Source: Metallyticus violacea
Lineage: Eukaryota > Arthropoda > Insecta > Mantodea > Metallyticidae
Assembly (NCBI GenBank): GCA_030762175.1
Contig: CM060840.1
Location: 44,811,501 to 44,875,500 of the forward strand
Length of the DNA: 64,000 nt
Reading direction: 5' to 3'
In this document: positions 1 to 10,439 of the stretch, piece after piece
Layout: each line of letters begins with the position of its first letter
Numbering within the stretch: the first letter of the stretch is position 1
Made by a program: the position numbers and the translations under genes
Notes under the pieces: model-generated
The model's database searches: none
What the model saw: the letters and a program-made list of their open reading frames with translations, nothing else
What the model was told of the DNA's origin: nothing

Positions 1-573
1 GCAAGACCTTGCTTCTGTTTATAAATTTCTGCCGCTACACTTTCTCTCCCATTTTCCAATTACTGTCATGTACTTACAACTGTCACTTTTATGTTTTTAA
101 TAATGATCACTCATTAACGTATAGGTTCAGCGCAGTTACGTTATGTATGCCATGCAGCTGTCAACGATGATTCGCTAAAAGGAAGCTGGAAAAAACTGTG
201 TGTTTAAACAGGTTTAATGTTAGTTCGTTGTCATATGATAAGAATTGACAAATTTGATTTATGATCCCAAAGATTATCTCAGTATTTAAAATGTATAAAT
301 TAAAAGCTGTTTGTTTTTATTACGTAGCAAACCTTGCACTTAATAGGATTCTTTTCCCTCACTGATGCAATGTCAAGTACATAATCAAAAACATAAGTAT
401 GAATCCTGCTTTAGTCCAGATGTTAGTACTTTTTATTTTTATTTATTTATTTCACTCTTTCAAAGAATTGGTTGAAATGTTGGCTATCTTTGAAGCTTCT
501 GATCATAGTAAAAATAATTTCTTAGATCAATAAACACCATCGCTATAACTTCTAATCGATAGTACAAGATATT
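1..573. other. AT-rich non-coding stretch
   Basis: No convincing frame, repeat, RNA or transposon signature seen. The stretch ends at the target-site duplication of the first SINE-A copy. Confidence 0.5.
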
Positions 574-890
574 AAATGCAAGTATGTCGGTCCTGGTGGT
601 GTAGTGGTTGCCATACTTGCCTCCTATACCCAAGATCGCGAGTTCGAACCCGGCCAGGACCGATGGATTTTTTCGGGCGTAAAAATCCTAAGTATGGCTT
701 CCTTCGGAAGGGAAGTAAAGCCGTGGGTCCCGTGTCGTACATTTACAGCACGAAAAAGAACCTCAAGCCTGAAAGAGAGGCCTCTGAGCAAAATTTGTCG
801 GCCGTTTTACGCCCTGAGTTGAATGGAACGCTGATGACCTGAGATGTTAAAGAGCGTCCATAAATAAAATCAATCAAAAAAATGCAAGTA
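574..890 (+). mobile_element. SINE-A copy 1, full length, tRNA-derived, with target-site duplication
   Basis: The element starts near 587 with a tRNA-like head: an A-box-like stretch (tagtggttgcc), a B-box (gagttcgaaccc) and a 3' acceptor strand (caggacc) that pairs perfectly with the 5' strand (ggtcctg). A ~200-base body follows that recurs at six other places in this window. It contains a cttccttcggaag hairpin and a 3' ggacgct/agcgtcc-type inverted pair, here slightly eroded, and ends in a short A-rich taaataaaat tail. The 11-base direct repeat aaatgcaagta flanks it at 574-584 and 880-890, as expected for LINE-driven insertion. SINEs of this type encode no protein and depend on an internal Pol III promoter and a partner LINE. 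The 88- and 72-codon frames across it are chance frames. Confidence 0.93.
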
Positions 891-2500
891 AATAAATATT
901 TGCCAAGCGTCCTGTTTGTCATCAATTTTGCTTAAAATATGTAGAAATCGTCCTTAAAAATTTGGAACAAAGATGTATAAATATGGAAATACTGTTGAAA
1001 GAAAAAATATATGTTTAACTCCCATTTCCAATAACCAACTACCTAGCCCCAGTTATGATTTACCTCTTATGTTAAGAGAACGTTTGGATAATATGAAGAG
1101 TGGAAGTGAAATATAAACCTAAGTAAAACAATATATATGGAATTTGGGGATGATTGGCAAATTTACTATTGGAAGAAAAAATTTTATTCATTTACGCTCT
1201 TTAACATCTCACCATTGGAAGAAAGAGAAGGGCATATAGAACATGGTGAAAAGTACATTTATGTTGAATTTAATAACACAGTAGATGGAAATAAAAGGGC
1301 AGAAGTGAACGATTGTATAAGAAAAGAGGGAATAATATCGTCATCTGTGCCCTTTTCACCCCAAGCCGTGCCCTTAATTGATAAAGATGTTTCCTTCTTG
1401 TTTCTTTTGGTGTCAAGTTAAGCGGACCTCTTACTAAGGATTGTCTCCTGAGTATTGCCAGCGAGTGGTCACAGTCAGTAAGTTCCAGGGAATAGGAAAT
1501 ATTTTTGTTTCTTTATAAAAAATTTCTGGGAGATTCTTGTTTGTTCCCTTGTGACCTTCGTTATTATAATTTATTTTGAAATTTTAAAGTGGTAAAATAA
1601 GCATTCTTTCAAGAAACTTGGCCTTATTGCATTTTTGCGTAGTTATTGTTCCTAAATAAATGTGTTTCAAATACCTGTTGGTATTTTTTTAAAGTTCGCT
1701 TGGTTTTACGTTAATTTTACTTTATATAAGTTGCTATAAGCTGAGATATTTATGTAAATTTTGCAACCCCGTTTAGCATGTTTCTTTTGTGTCCCATTTT
1801 ATTTAACTGATAAGTTGGATGGCCTCGCGTTTTTGCAAAAATGCTCATAACTTTTATTCTGGAGAATTATAAGTAAACTACCATTGAAATATTTAATGTT
1901 TTGATGAAATATTTTATATAAATTTTTAAAATAATTTATTCTATGGTGCAGTTTTCACACTTTCAAAAAGCTGCATTATTATTTTGTCTAGGTTTTCTTT
2001 TACTAATTAATTCTTTGTAATAAAAGGGGAGTGAAAACTCCACGTTTCTTAAATGACCTTTATCTTCCAAATTAACAAGTTCCACAGTTCCTCTGGGGTT
2101 ATATATTTTTTTTCCAGCACCATTCCACATACATAGCGCAAATGATTACTTGTCGAGGATTATACATCATGAAAGTTATTTCACTTATAACCAAGTGGTT
2201 GTTAAAAATTAAAATAAAAGTTTCACAACACAAAGTTGTAACTAGAGCAGGTTTAAACGATGTTGGAACAAAAAAAACCTTATTTTATATATAAACATTT
2301 TTCTTTATTGTTAATTCGCTTGTTTAAACAGACATTTCTTTCAATCGACTCCTCGGCCTTTCTAGGATGCTTCATCTTGTTGGTTATCCTGACGACTATT
2401 TCAGTTCCATTAACCCTTTCTTTTTTTGAAATCGTGTTCTGAGTATGTGTTGGTAAATCGAGCCTAGTTATATGCTAGTTAGCTTATTAGACGTTGCTTA
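891..2500. other. AT-rich non-coding stretch
   Basis: Mostly AT-rich DNA. The longest frames (about 94 codons at 1137-1421 and 60 codons at 2260-2442) show no recognisable domain and no flanking splice signals, so I treat them as chance. No repeat or RNA gene recognised. Confidence 0.45.
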
Positions 2501-2501
2501 G

Positions 2502-2574
2502 AGGCCTCTTGCTCGAGGTTCTTTTACTTCACCACGACACGGGACCCACGTTCCCTCGCGAAGGAAGCATTCTG
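2502..2574 (-). mobile_element. SINE-A fragment (body only)
   Basis: The reverse complement matches the SINE-A body: the gaggcctct block, the gaacctc block and the cccgtgtcg block appear in the same order as in complete copies. Head and tail are missing, so this is a short internal fragment with no target-site duplication visible. Confidence 0.6.
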
Positions 2575-2723
2575 ATTGGTAAATAATTTAACAACTACAA
2601 GGTTGTAATTATATCAATTGATATGTTAAGACTTTAAGTGTATAAATTGAAACATCAGCTTAAAACGTATACTAAAAGCTGTATTAGTAAAACCCAGGCT
2701 GAAAACAAGTTAAAAATAAAAGT

Positions 2724-2815
2724 GATGAGCCAGACTTGAACCCGAAAACAAATGACTACCTCTTACTCGAAAGCCAATGCCATAACCACGTTCTGAAACC
2801 TCCCTTCATTATAGT
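2724..2815 (-). mobile_element. tRNA-like SINE head, separate family
   Basis: On the minus strand an A-box-like tggttatggcattggc is followed about 40 bases later by a B-box-like gggttcaagtctgg. This is Pol III promoter spacing in a tRNA-like unit, but it lacks a complementary acceptor stem, so a SINE head fits better than a tRNA gene. It differs from SINE-A and SINE-B elsewhere in the window. Confidence 0.45.
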
Positions 2816-3540
2816 GTGCTATGCTTTCGAGGGGCGTCTTCATTAGCCAGTTGCGTACTAGTGCTTTAGAAACTTATAGCCATAGCTTCGAAATTTGAAC
2901 AGATAGACCATACGTTTATTATACCACATTACCTGTCACGTCCTGAAATTATTTCAATATAGTTTACCCTTGTTTCTATACCTATTTCAGTATTATCTAA
3001 TAATGTTATTATTAAATTCGTAGGTTCGTTTAAGTAATAATTGCTTGAACTAGGCAATTTCCCTTTTCGAAAAGCATTTGCATTGAACTCCACCAAAGCA
3101 GACTTGCATGACACCGGAATACAAAACAGTTGTACCAATTAAATCTTAGAGCAAATTCTTTATGTTTGGAATAATGAGTGGCAGTTGACAGCATGAAGGT
3201 CTCAACAGTAACCAATCTTAGGTAAGGATTAGAAATAGTTTTATTGCCCTGCCGCTCATAAAATTATTTTATTTGTTTCGCGAAGGCTTGTATAACAAAT
3301 CTATTCTCGGCTTCTTCTTTTAGGGAATTCCAAAGGAATGAAGCTATTACAGCCATACCTATAAATCCATTTATTAGCTTTTTTTTTTAAAGTGAATTCT
3401 GAAGGTACGTAAGCTATTATGACTCTAACAATGGAAACATATTTTACTAATCTATCCAAATTCGATCGTAACTACTTGGTACCGAAAAAGACAAGAAAAA
3501 AAAAAGTAGTCATTTTAGTGTGTGTGCATGCCCGCGTATC
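2816..3540. other. AT-rich non-coding stretch
   Basis: Nothing recognised. Two overlapping minus-strand frames of 61-69 codons (2929-3215) have no recognisable motif. Confidence 0.4.
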
Positions 3541-4540
3541 ACTTTCTCTCTCTTAACGCTCTAGCGTTTTTCTCAATGATATTCGGCACATGGCCATCAA
3601 ATAACAAAATATTTGTCGAGTTCGTTAACAAGCAAAATTAAACCATTGGGGGGGGGGGGGAACCTACAGCAAAAATTAAAAAAAATCGCTCTAGTGTTTT
3701 TTTTTTTCCTTTTATCTCAACGAAATTCGGTAAAAATCATTCAAATAAATTTATAAAAGTAGTTTTCGAAAATCAATGGCAATCGAGCTAATTGGTGTGG
3801 AGGTAAACCTGAAAAACTTTTGAAGGCTAAAGCGAAATTTAAAAATCGCTCCAGCGCCTGCAATTTTAAAAGTTTTTAAATGAAACTCGGTATATGCCAT
3901 TGAAATAAAACAGGAAAGATATTTTTCGAAAATCAGTGAAATCGGACTATTAGCAGAGGGAGTTTACCTGAAACCCAAAATTTAAAAATATCTCTAGCGG
4001 CACCAATAATTGTTTTTTTCACAACAAAAATCGGCATATACTATTTAAATCAAACAGGAAACAGTCTTTGAAAATTATCAGATTACTGGAAGTGGGGGTA
4101 TACCTGAAAAACTTTTGGGGGTTAAGCCCAAATTAAAAAATCTTTCTAACGGCCGCAAGTTTAATCATTTTAAAGGAAACTGGATATATGCCATTGAAAT
4201 AAAACAAGAAAATAGTTTCTGAAAGTCAGCGAAATCGGATTATTAACAGAAGGGTTGTGCATAAGTTAAAATATTTGTTTTTTCACAACGAAACTCCATA
4301 TATACTATTTAAATATAAGAGAAAAATAGTTTCTGAAAATCAGAGAAATCGGGCCATTAGGAGGGAGGGTTACCCAAAATTTAAAAATCGCTCTAGCGGC
4401 ACCAATATTTTTTTCTTCACAACAAAATTCCGTACATACCATTTAAGATATAAGAAAAACTGCTTCTGAAAATTAGGGAAATTGAACTATATGGAGTAAA
4501 GGTATACTTGAAAACCGAAATGTAAAAAGTGCCGTTGCAT
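3541..4540. repeat. Degenerate tandem array, about 7 units of 125-160 bp
   Basis: A core like aaaaatcgctctagcg recurs at about 3557, 3687, 3847, 3990, 4141 and 4389, with one more unit near 4265 that has lost the core. Each unit continues with a t-rich stretch, an (a)atcggtatatgcc-like block, aaacaggaaa(a)tagtttctgaaaatcagngaaatcg and a g-rich gaggta-acctgaaa block. Two sub-types alternate in part: one with cctgcaattttaaaagttt after the core (3847, 4141), the other with gcaccaataattgtttttttcacaac (3990, ~4265, 4389). A run of 13 G lies at 3648-3660. The units are far from identical, so the array is old. A 70-codon frame at 4257-4469 is produced by the repeat. Confidence 0.85.
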
Positions 4541-5035
4541 TTAATTTTCTCTGCATTATTTTAAAATAAAATGAAAAATTAATTCAACATATAAGCATCG
4601 TCGTGAAGATAGTGAAATATTAATCTAACGTGTGTTTGAAAATTGCGTCCGTATGTTAGAGTGCTCTGTAATAATCTTCAGAAAACGTTTGCATTATATG
4701 TTTTTAATACAATAACATTTAAATTAAAATTCAAACACATAGAAAATCGATGAAACTTTCGATTGTTCTTTGTTGATTCTGTACATTTGCTTAGTACATT
4801 GAAATAGTTTTGAAATGATAACATGTTTTTTGTTTTATTGGAATATATGAACATTGTCTTCTTAAATACAGAATGTAACTGAAACTTGTTATTTTTCTCT
4901 ATTTAAGCGAATGTGAAGATATTAATGGGTAAGTTCATAAACATGATTATATTTAAAAATGTTTAAATATATAGTTTTGTCTATCAATGCTCATATATTT
5001 AATTTAATTAATAGTATATCATTAGTTTTTGTGGT

Positions 5036-5070
<35 letters not shown>

Positions 5071-5787
5071 CGTAGTTTCTCTTTTGTGATACTCATAGAC
5101 TGCAAGATTTCTAATTTTGTCTCCCTAATACCACACAGTGCCATAACTTATTTCATTTCATTAATTAACAAGACCTGATTTGAATTTTATATTCACTTTT
5201 ATTAAAAGTTATTCAACCAGTGAGGAGTTCGCTTAGTTTACGCAGCTTCTGGTATGGCGAACTTTTTTACAAATGTGCTTCACAGAAAGTCATCTAACTG
5301 CAGTAACGAGATAACCGCACAAGAGCAGAAAAATGTTTTGTTCTTACATGATTGAGTAATAAGATAGGCCAGGAATGGTCCAAAGTGGCTTAATTGCGCC
5401 AAATGATGGAGCCGACACGTGGCAATTATTTCAAGGAGATTCGTTAGGTAACTAAACTTGTTCTTTAACTAAGAAAAAATAGGGGGCTAGCTTTTAGGTC
5501 GCTAGTTTTGCCGCACGCTTAAAGTGTCCAACATTAATGAGCATTAAGAAAGCTACGATTTTCAAACGGTACATAACGTGCATTATTCGCACCGCCATTT
5601 ATAATTTGGTATACTTGCACGGTAAATATACAGGTAGAGTAGTTATTAAACAGAGCACTGAGGAAAGACTCCAAGCTTTCGTTCATTATTACAAACACGG
5701 GTTTTTTTTTCAGTCACATTATACTGGTATTTTCTCAACAGGCGTAAACTGCCGATCCGAATAGCACTAGCGTGACCTCTTGGCCTG
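4541..5787. other. AT-rich non-coding stretch
   Basis: No gene recognised. A microsatellite lies inside (listed separately). The 75-78 codon frames at 5537-5882 on both strands show no known motif. Confidence 0.4.
5037..5070. repeat. (AAT)n microsatellite
   Basis: Uninterrupted aat trinucleotide repeat, about 11 units. Confidence 0.97.
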
Positions 5788-5919
5788 TTAAACAAAAGCA
5801 AAAGGAAAGTTGCAGTTGTTCTATCGTTTGAACCGACATAACATTTTAAGTAAGAATATTGGCGGTATAATAAGACAATCACTGTCTGGTGACTAACTTG
5901 GAAATGAAATATTCATATG
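5788..5919 (+). repeat. Left copy of a ~125-bp direct repeat flanking a mariner relic
   Basis: Starts aaacaaaagcaaaaggaaag and ends attcatatgt. It aligns over its length with 7072-7194: gtttgaaccgacataac against gtttgaaccaacatagc, then taagtaagaatattg against aaataaacatattg, then the shared end aaatattcatatgta. The two copies have diverged clearly. Confidence 0.75.
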
Positions 5920-5920
5920 T

Positions 5921-7060
5921 ACGAGGGCTAGCCAATAAGACAGAATTATTTATTTATATTTTTCCAACAGAGATGTGATGATGAAACAATTATTCTTGAG
6001 AAGAACAGCTCTCACGTGATTGGTGGGAAAAATTAGAAACACGTTTATGCATGCATAAACTTATCGTTAGTACAGGGCGCTATCAAAGAGCCAGTCGACT
6101 GCGTAAAATGGAGTCGCTTCGTAACAAACAGTAAGGTGCTCTATAATTTGCCTCCGTCTGCAGAAGCCCGGTATGCGATGTTACACCAAGCCTATGGCGA
6201 TGATGTTCTACCACAATCAACCACTTTAATGGTTCAAAGAGTTTAAGGAGGGCCGTATTTCAACATAAAACAGGGCGTCCAGGTCTTCCAAGTACTGCAG
6301 TATAGGAAATCATGATTAACACAGCTGCCGTCATTGTTCCGGAAGATCGACGAGTAACAGTGGATGGACTGGTTACACATTTCCCATGGTACTGCGTTCA
6401 CCAGTGCACCAGATGGGTGCTGATATTACTGCCGCCTGAACAGAAGATGGTGCGAGTGGGTGTGTGTCGGGAACTTTAGCGTCTGGTAGCGGAGCATGGC
6501 AAGACATTCTATCATTACAAGCAATGAGACTTTGCTTCACTATTAGCAAACTGGAGAGCTCGGTCTGGAAATCATCTGGTTTTCCGACATCAAAGTCCAA
6601 GATAGCTCGGTCGGCAGGAAAGGTTATGGCAATTTCGTTCTACTTTCATGGAATGATTTATCATCAATGAAACCCCCGTAAACAGCGGTTAATAGAGAGT
6701 ACTACAAGACTATTTTGAGCTTCCTGACCGAACCCACCCGACGAAAACGTCCTGAGTTGCACCGCCCTTCAAGTTTGGAATGTTGCTGCTAAACATTTGG
6801 TCAGAAAAAAAAACATCGGATACGTGCCACACCTTCCATTCAGCTCGAACCTACTACGTGTGAATTTTTCTGTTCCCTCGTCTCAAGAACGAGCAGCGTT
6901 TTTGGTTCATAATGACTGTCGTGAAGAAGGTGGAGGCGTTCTAAAAACGGTTTCCAGCACGTCTTCCAGAACCGGCATATACTTGGACCGAGTGCGTATA
7001 GGGACTACTTAAAAAAAGGCCATGTTAATGTTTGGCCCTGCCTAGTGTACTTCGTAGGCT
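5921..7060 (+). mobile_element. Mariner-family transposon relic
   Basis: Read across many frameshifts and stops, the + strand gives mariner transposase pieces in the right order. These are an N-terminal helix-turn-helix part (AYGDDVL, then KEFKEGR near 6190-6250), EDRRVTVDGL-like residues near 6340-6370, VNREYYKTIL near 6690, RRKRPELHR near 6740, and LVRKKNIGYVPHLPFSSNL near 6797-6850 where families have an HPPYSPDL block. The last part (about 6880-7010) matches the final ~40 residues of the family. A TA dinucleotide and acgagggctagccaataag sit at the left end, and a weakly similar inverted sequence lies near 7040. The element is dead. Length, about 1.1-1.2 kb, suits mariner. Confidence 0.75.
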
Positions 7061-7071
7061 GTTGTCTTTTT

Positions 7072-7194
7072 AAACAAAACCGAAGAGAGAGTTAAAGTCG
7101 TTTCATCGTTTGAACCAACATAGCATCTTAAATAAACATATTGCCAGCATATTATGATATAGATGACTTAATTAGAAATTAAATATTCATATGT
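7072..7194 (+). repeat. Right copy of the ~125-bp direct repeat flanking the mariner relic
   Basis: Pairs with 5788-5919 in the same orientation. Both copies end in attcatatgta; the left one then runs into the mariner end, this one into tagg. This suggests an ancestral tandem duplication into whose junction (a TA) the mariner inserted. Confidence 0.75.
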
Positions 7195-7751
7195 ATAGGT
7201 ACTTCGTACCGTAATGATAAAATATCACTCCCAGCCTTCGAAAGAACCGTCTCCATAGCTCAGTATATTTCTAACCAGTAGGAGTCATCGTCATTGTGTA
7301 TGAAGTAGTACAGTATTCAAATGAAATGGCACGTAAAACAGCATTAGATGATTTTCAACCTCTGTAAACGGAGAATACACAGGGAAGATGGACAGATACT
7401 AGATAATTGTCCAGCATCACGAGTTAAAGAGGGTTTCCTCACAGGTTTTACTGAATGCAGGAGTAACTCCCTTCCCCGGGAGTTTTTTTCTAGTACCTCA
7501 TTGACTGAAACATGGAAAGGGTTCCCCTGTAAGGGTCGAAAGAAAAATTGGCCCTTTACAAACGCCCCTTTTCCGTTGGCTGTGGCACCCTCCCACTACC
7601 GAAACAGCACAATGCCTATCAGGCTAACCAACTCAGACAACCTTCATGCCAGAGGTAGGTGAATATCCGTTCCTGTATCCTAGTAACGTCAATAACCGCC
7701 GAATTCCGATCATCCATCTGAAGAAGTTGACCGTCACATACGAGTCCAGTG
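7195..7751. other. Non-coding stretch, less AT-rich
   Basis: A 104-codon + strand frame (7348-7662) lies here in locally GC-richer DNA. I see no motif, signal peptide or splice context that would support it as a gene. Confidence 0.35.
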
Positions 7752-8144
7752 TCATACAAGCTTTAATGACACTTTAGTTATCAGTGGGAGTTGAACGGCT
7801 CTCCTATACAGAAACCAAATACTGCAACCAGTTGTCATTTGATAGACAGCATTTGTTTCAGCAGGAAACTCGCTTCCCCATTCACCAAAGCTACTTGCTG
7901 TTACCGTTCTGAAATGGTCTGCATTCCCCAAATCTCGGTACAGATCTCTGAACGTCCATCCTATCAGAGACAAATTCGAACCTGCGGGATTACTACAAGC
8001 TCCATATGGCGGGTAATCAGGAAAATACGAAGAATTTGTGAAACACAATGCCAAGTCGAATGCATAGCCGAAAGAACAGAACCCACAAACTACTGATCTT
8101 TGGGTTTTGTAGTTTCCACAAATTGCTACGGTTATGATTTTCAA
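7752..8144 (-). CDS. Unrecognised 130-codon ORF, possible exon or gene fragment
   Basis: I do not recognise this frame. It is the longest uninterrupted ATG-to-stop frame on the minus strand that I could not assign to a transposon. Its composition is protein-like: rich in Gly, Ser, Thr, Phe and Tyr, with few Lys or Ile, unlike frames read from AT-rich spacer. It includes stretches such as FGYAFDLALCF, YPPYGACSNPAGSN, IGWTFRDLYRDLGNADHF and TASSFGEWGSEFPAE. No signal peptide or clear membrane segment is seen, and no convincing splice sites flank it. The local DNA is GC-richer than its neighbours, which by itself lengthens frames; a 101-codon frame overlaps it on the other strand. It could be a retrocopy or transposon-borne gene fragment, an exon of a host gene, or chance. 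Confidence 0.25.
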   Translation of the reverse strand: MKIITVAICGNYKTQRSVVCGFCSFGYAFDLALCFTNSSYFPDYPPYGACSNPAGSNLSLIGWTFRDLYRDLGNADHFRTVTASSFGEWGSEFPAETNAVYQMTTGCSIWFLYRRAVQLPLITKVSLKLV

Positions 8145-10439
8145 ACAGGAGGTAACTTAGTACTGCCATTTTTTCATTTATTTACTCTTCTCAAGTACTT
8201 CGGATATGCCCTAAAGCATGTTCGTTAGCCTTTGGTGATTAAAATCGGGTGATGTTTTATACAATATGCAGGTTGCGTTCTCATCTTACATAGTTGGCAT
8301 CAGCAGCAGCTAAGAAAATAATTGGGTGGTAGGAAAAACAGTATTTTTATGAAGAGAATTTATTACTTTCTAAGCTAATAAAGGACTTTTTTAATATAAG
8401 TCTCATTAATCTGTACTTGTTAAACGGAGCAAAATCTGAGAGTGAAAATAAATCCGTTTGGTTTTTCCAATTAAATAAACGTACCTAATCAGAAAAGTAA
8501 TTAAACATCTTTATTTTAAACATAATTTAGCTTTCAGGGAAAATGGGTATACTTTAATAACTTTACGCATTGCTTATATCCCCCTAATTATCTACGGAGA
8601 GCAGAATAAGATCATAAACTCCTCTTTCTTCTGCCCATTAAGAAAACTTCAGTCTACTGGAGAAGCGTAAGATGAAATATTATATTCAACAAGGGAAGTA
8701 AATTTGCACTTCTTCCACTCTCTGGTCGTAAAGCCATCTTTACCGCGCATTAAGGAAGTTATTATGCTCTAACGAAGCAAAAGATGAAATACCTATCATT
8801 TTCAACACATAAGGTGATTTTTATACTTTTTGTTCCTTGTGCTTTGCTTTTTTAATTTTTGAATGGATAGGAACACAAGTCTTTAGATCATAATCTAAAG
8901 AAATTTCAAACACATTCGTTTTGAACTTGGTAATGGTTTTTAACTTTATCATGAAATGTTCTTACGTTCTTAGTAATAAGCAAGATAAGAAATTTAGTAT
9001 GTTATAAGCGGAAAAGAAAAAGTGTAATTAAAATTACTGTAGAAATAGGAAAAATGAAAAACATTGCTCAAAAAGCTACACAATACGAGTCACCGAATGT
9101 CATTAACCAAGGATATTATGTTATATGCAGAGATACATGAAGAAATATAATACATGTTAGACCTTTATAAAAGTTTTTTTTTTTTTTTTTTTGCTTACTT
9201 TACATGACATTATAATGCAAATACGCAATGATTACGACAAGACATATTGACAGACATTATAGAATACACTCGTCAGCTTTTTTTGCTCTCACTTTCTTCC
9301 TTAAGAGCTTTGTTTCGCTATAAGTTAGCATTTTGTCTTGTATAAATCGTAATTTTTTAAAGGAATTCGATGTACGGAGGGTTAGGGGAGTTTGAAGACG
9401 CGTGCTACCTGAACTCGACCACACTACAAACCGTTTTGGTAAAAGGCGCGCATGCGCTGTGGAGACTGAGCACTTGCACATTTTAAACTGGGGTACGACA
9501 CACAGTGATTCGTTGTTCAGTTACAGCTTGCTCCTTTGCGCATATGCAATCATTTTATTTTATTGCATTTTATTTTATTTTATTCCTATAAATTACACCA
9601 GTCAACAGTCAATTTGCATCTAGCATAAAAATTAGTACGTAGTTTTTTGCATACAACCCGAATCTGCCTTTTAAAAATGTGCTAGCATGTAAGGTTTTGA
9701 GTAATTTAGATATTTTATTTTAAGTCTTTCGCTATTGCCTGTGTTTTGTTTACATGTTTTATTTGTCTTTTTGTTCTTCTGTTCGCTACTCTTTTTATAA
9801 TATACAGAAGTGTTATAGTATTAGAAGTTTTAAAAAATATCTCTAGATGTAAGGAGTGACAGGGTTTTTAAAGATTAGTCATTAGATGACAAGATGTTCT
9901 CCAAAAGAGGCTTTATGGTGTAGCACATGTTGCAACACATGATGAAATTCTTATTCATAGTTACTTCAGCCTAACCTGTATGTTGTGAGTTTGTCCTTAT
10001 CTGCATTATTGTGTTTCTTGTGAGAGATAGTGAAACTTTGTGGTGTTTAGAAATCAGTACAAATGGCAAATGGTTAACTTAGTTAATGTGCAAGCCACCC
10101 GGGCAATTTTTGTTAGGTGTGCGGGAAATTCACGACAAAAACTCAAAGAAAGCCAATCATCGATTTTAGTTAAGAAGAGATATAAACTATATTTTGGTTG
10201 TTCTCTTCGTGATTAAAATAAAAAGTTTGCTACTCATGTTATAACCTGTACCACTACCCTTAATGGAATGGTTGAAAGGAGAGCGTCAAGGCATGCCATT
10301 TTCTGTTCCGATGGTATAGTGTGAGCCAAAAGACTGTTACTTCTGCCTCAAAAAAATTGCAGTGTGTTCAAACAAAACTAGACATAAAATAAATTACCTA
10401 AATGTGTCTTCATCGCATCTGCCAGTGCCCTATCGTGAA
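8145..10439. other. AT-rich non-coding stretch
   Basis: Nothing recognised apart from a T run of about 20 at 9174-9192. Short frames at 9257-9623 have no recognisable product. Confidence 0.45.

Noticed and set aside
589..660. tRNA gene
   Set aside because: It has a good acceptor stem and A/B boxes, but the anticodon arm is irregular and the unit continues into the SINE body with a target-site duplication around the whole.
576..842. 88- and 72-codon frames, and similar ones at 45591, 53755, 39914 and elsewhere, with shared peptide PGPMDFFGRKNPKYGF
   Set aside because: They are all translations of SINE-A copies; the shared peptide comes from the repeat, not from a protein family.
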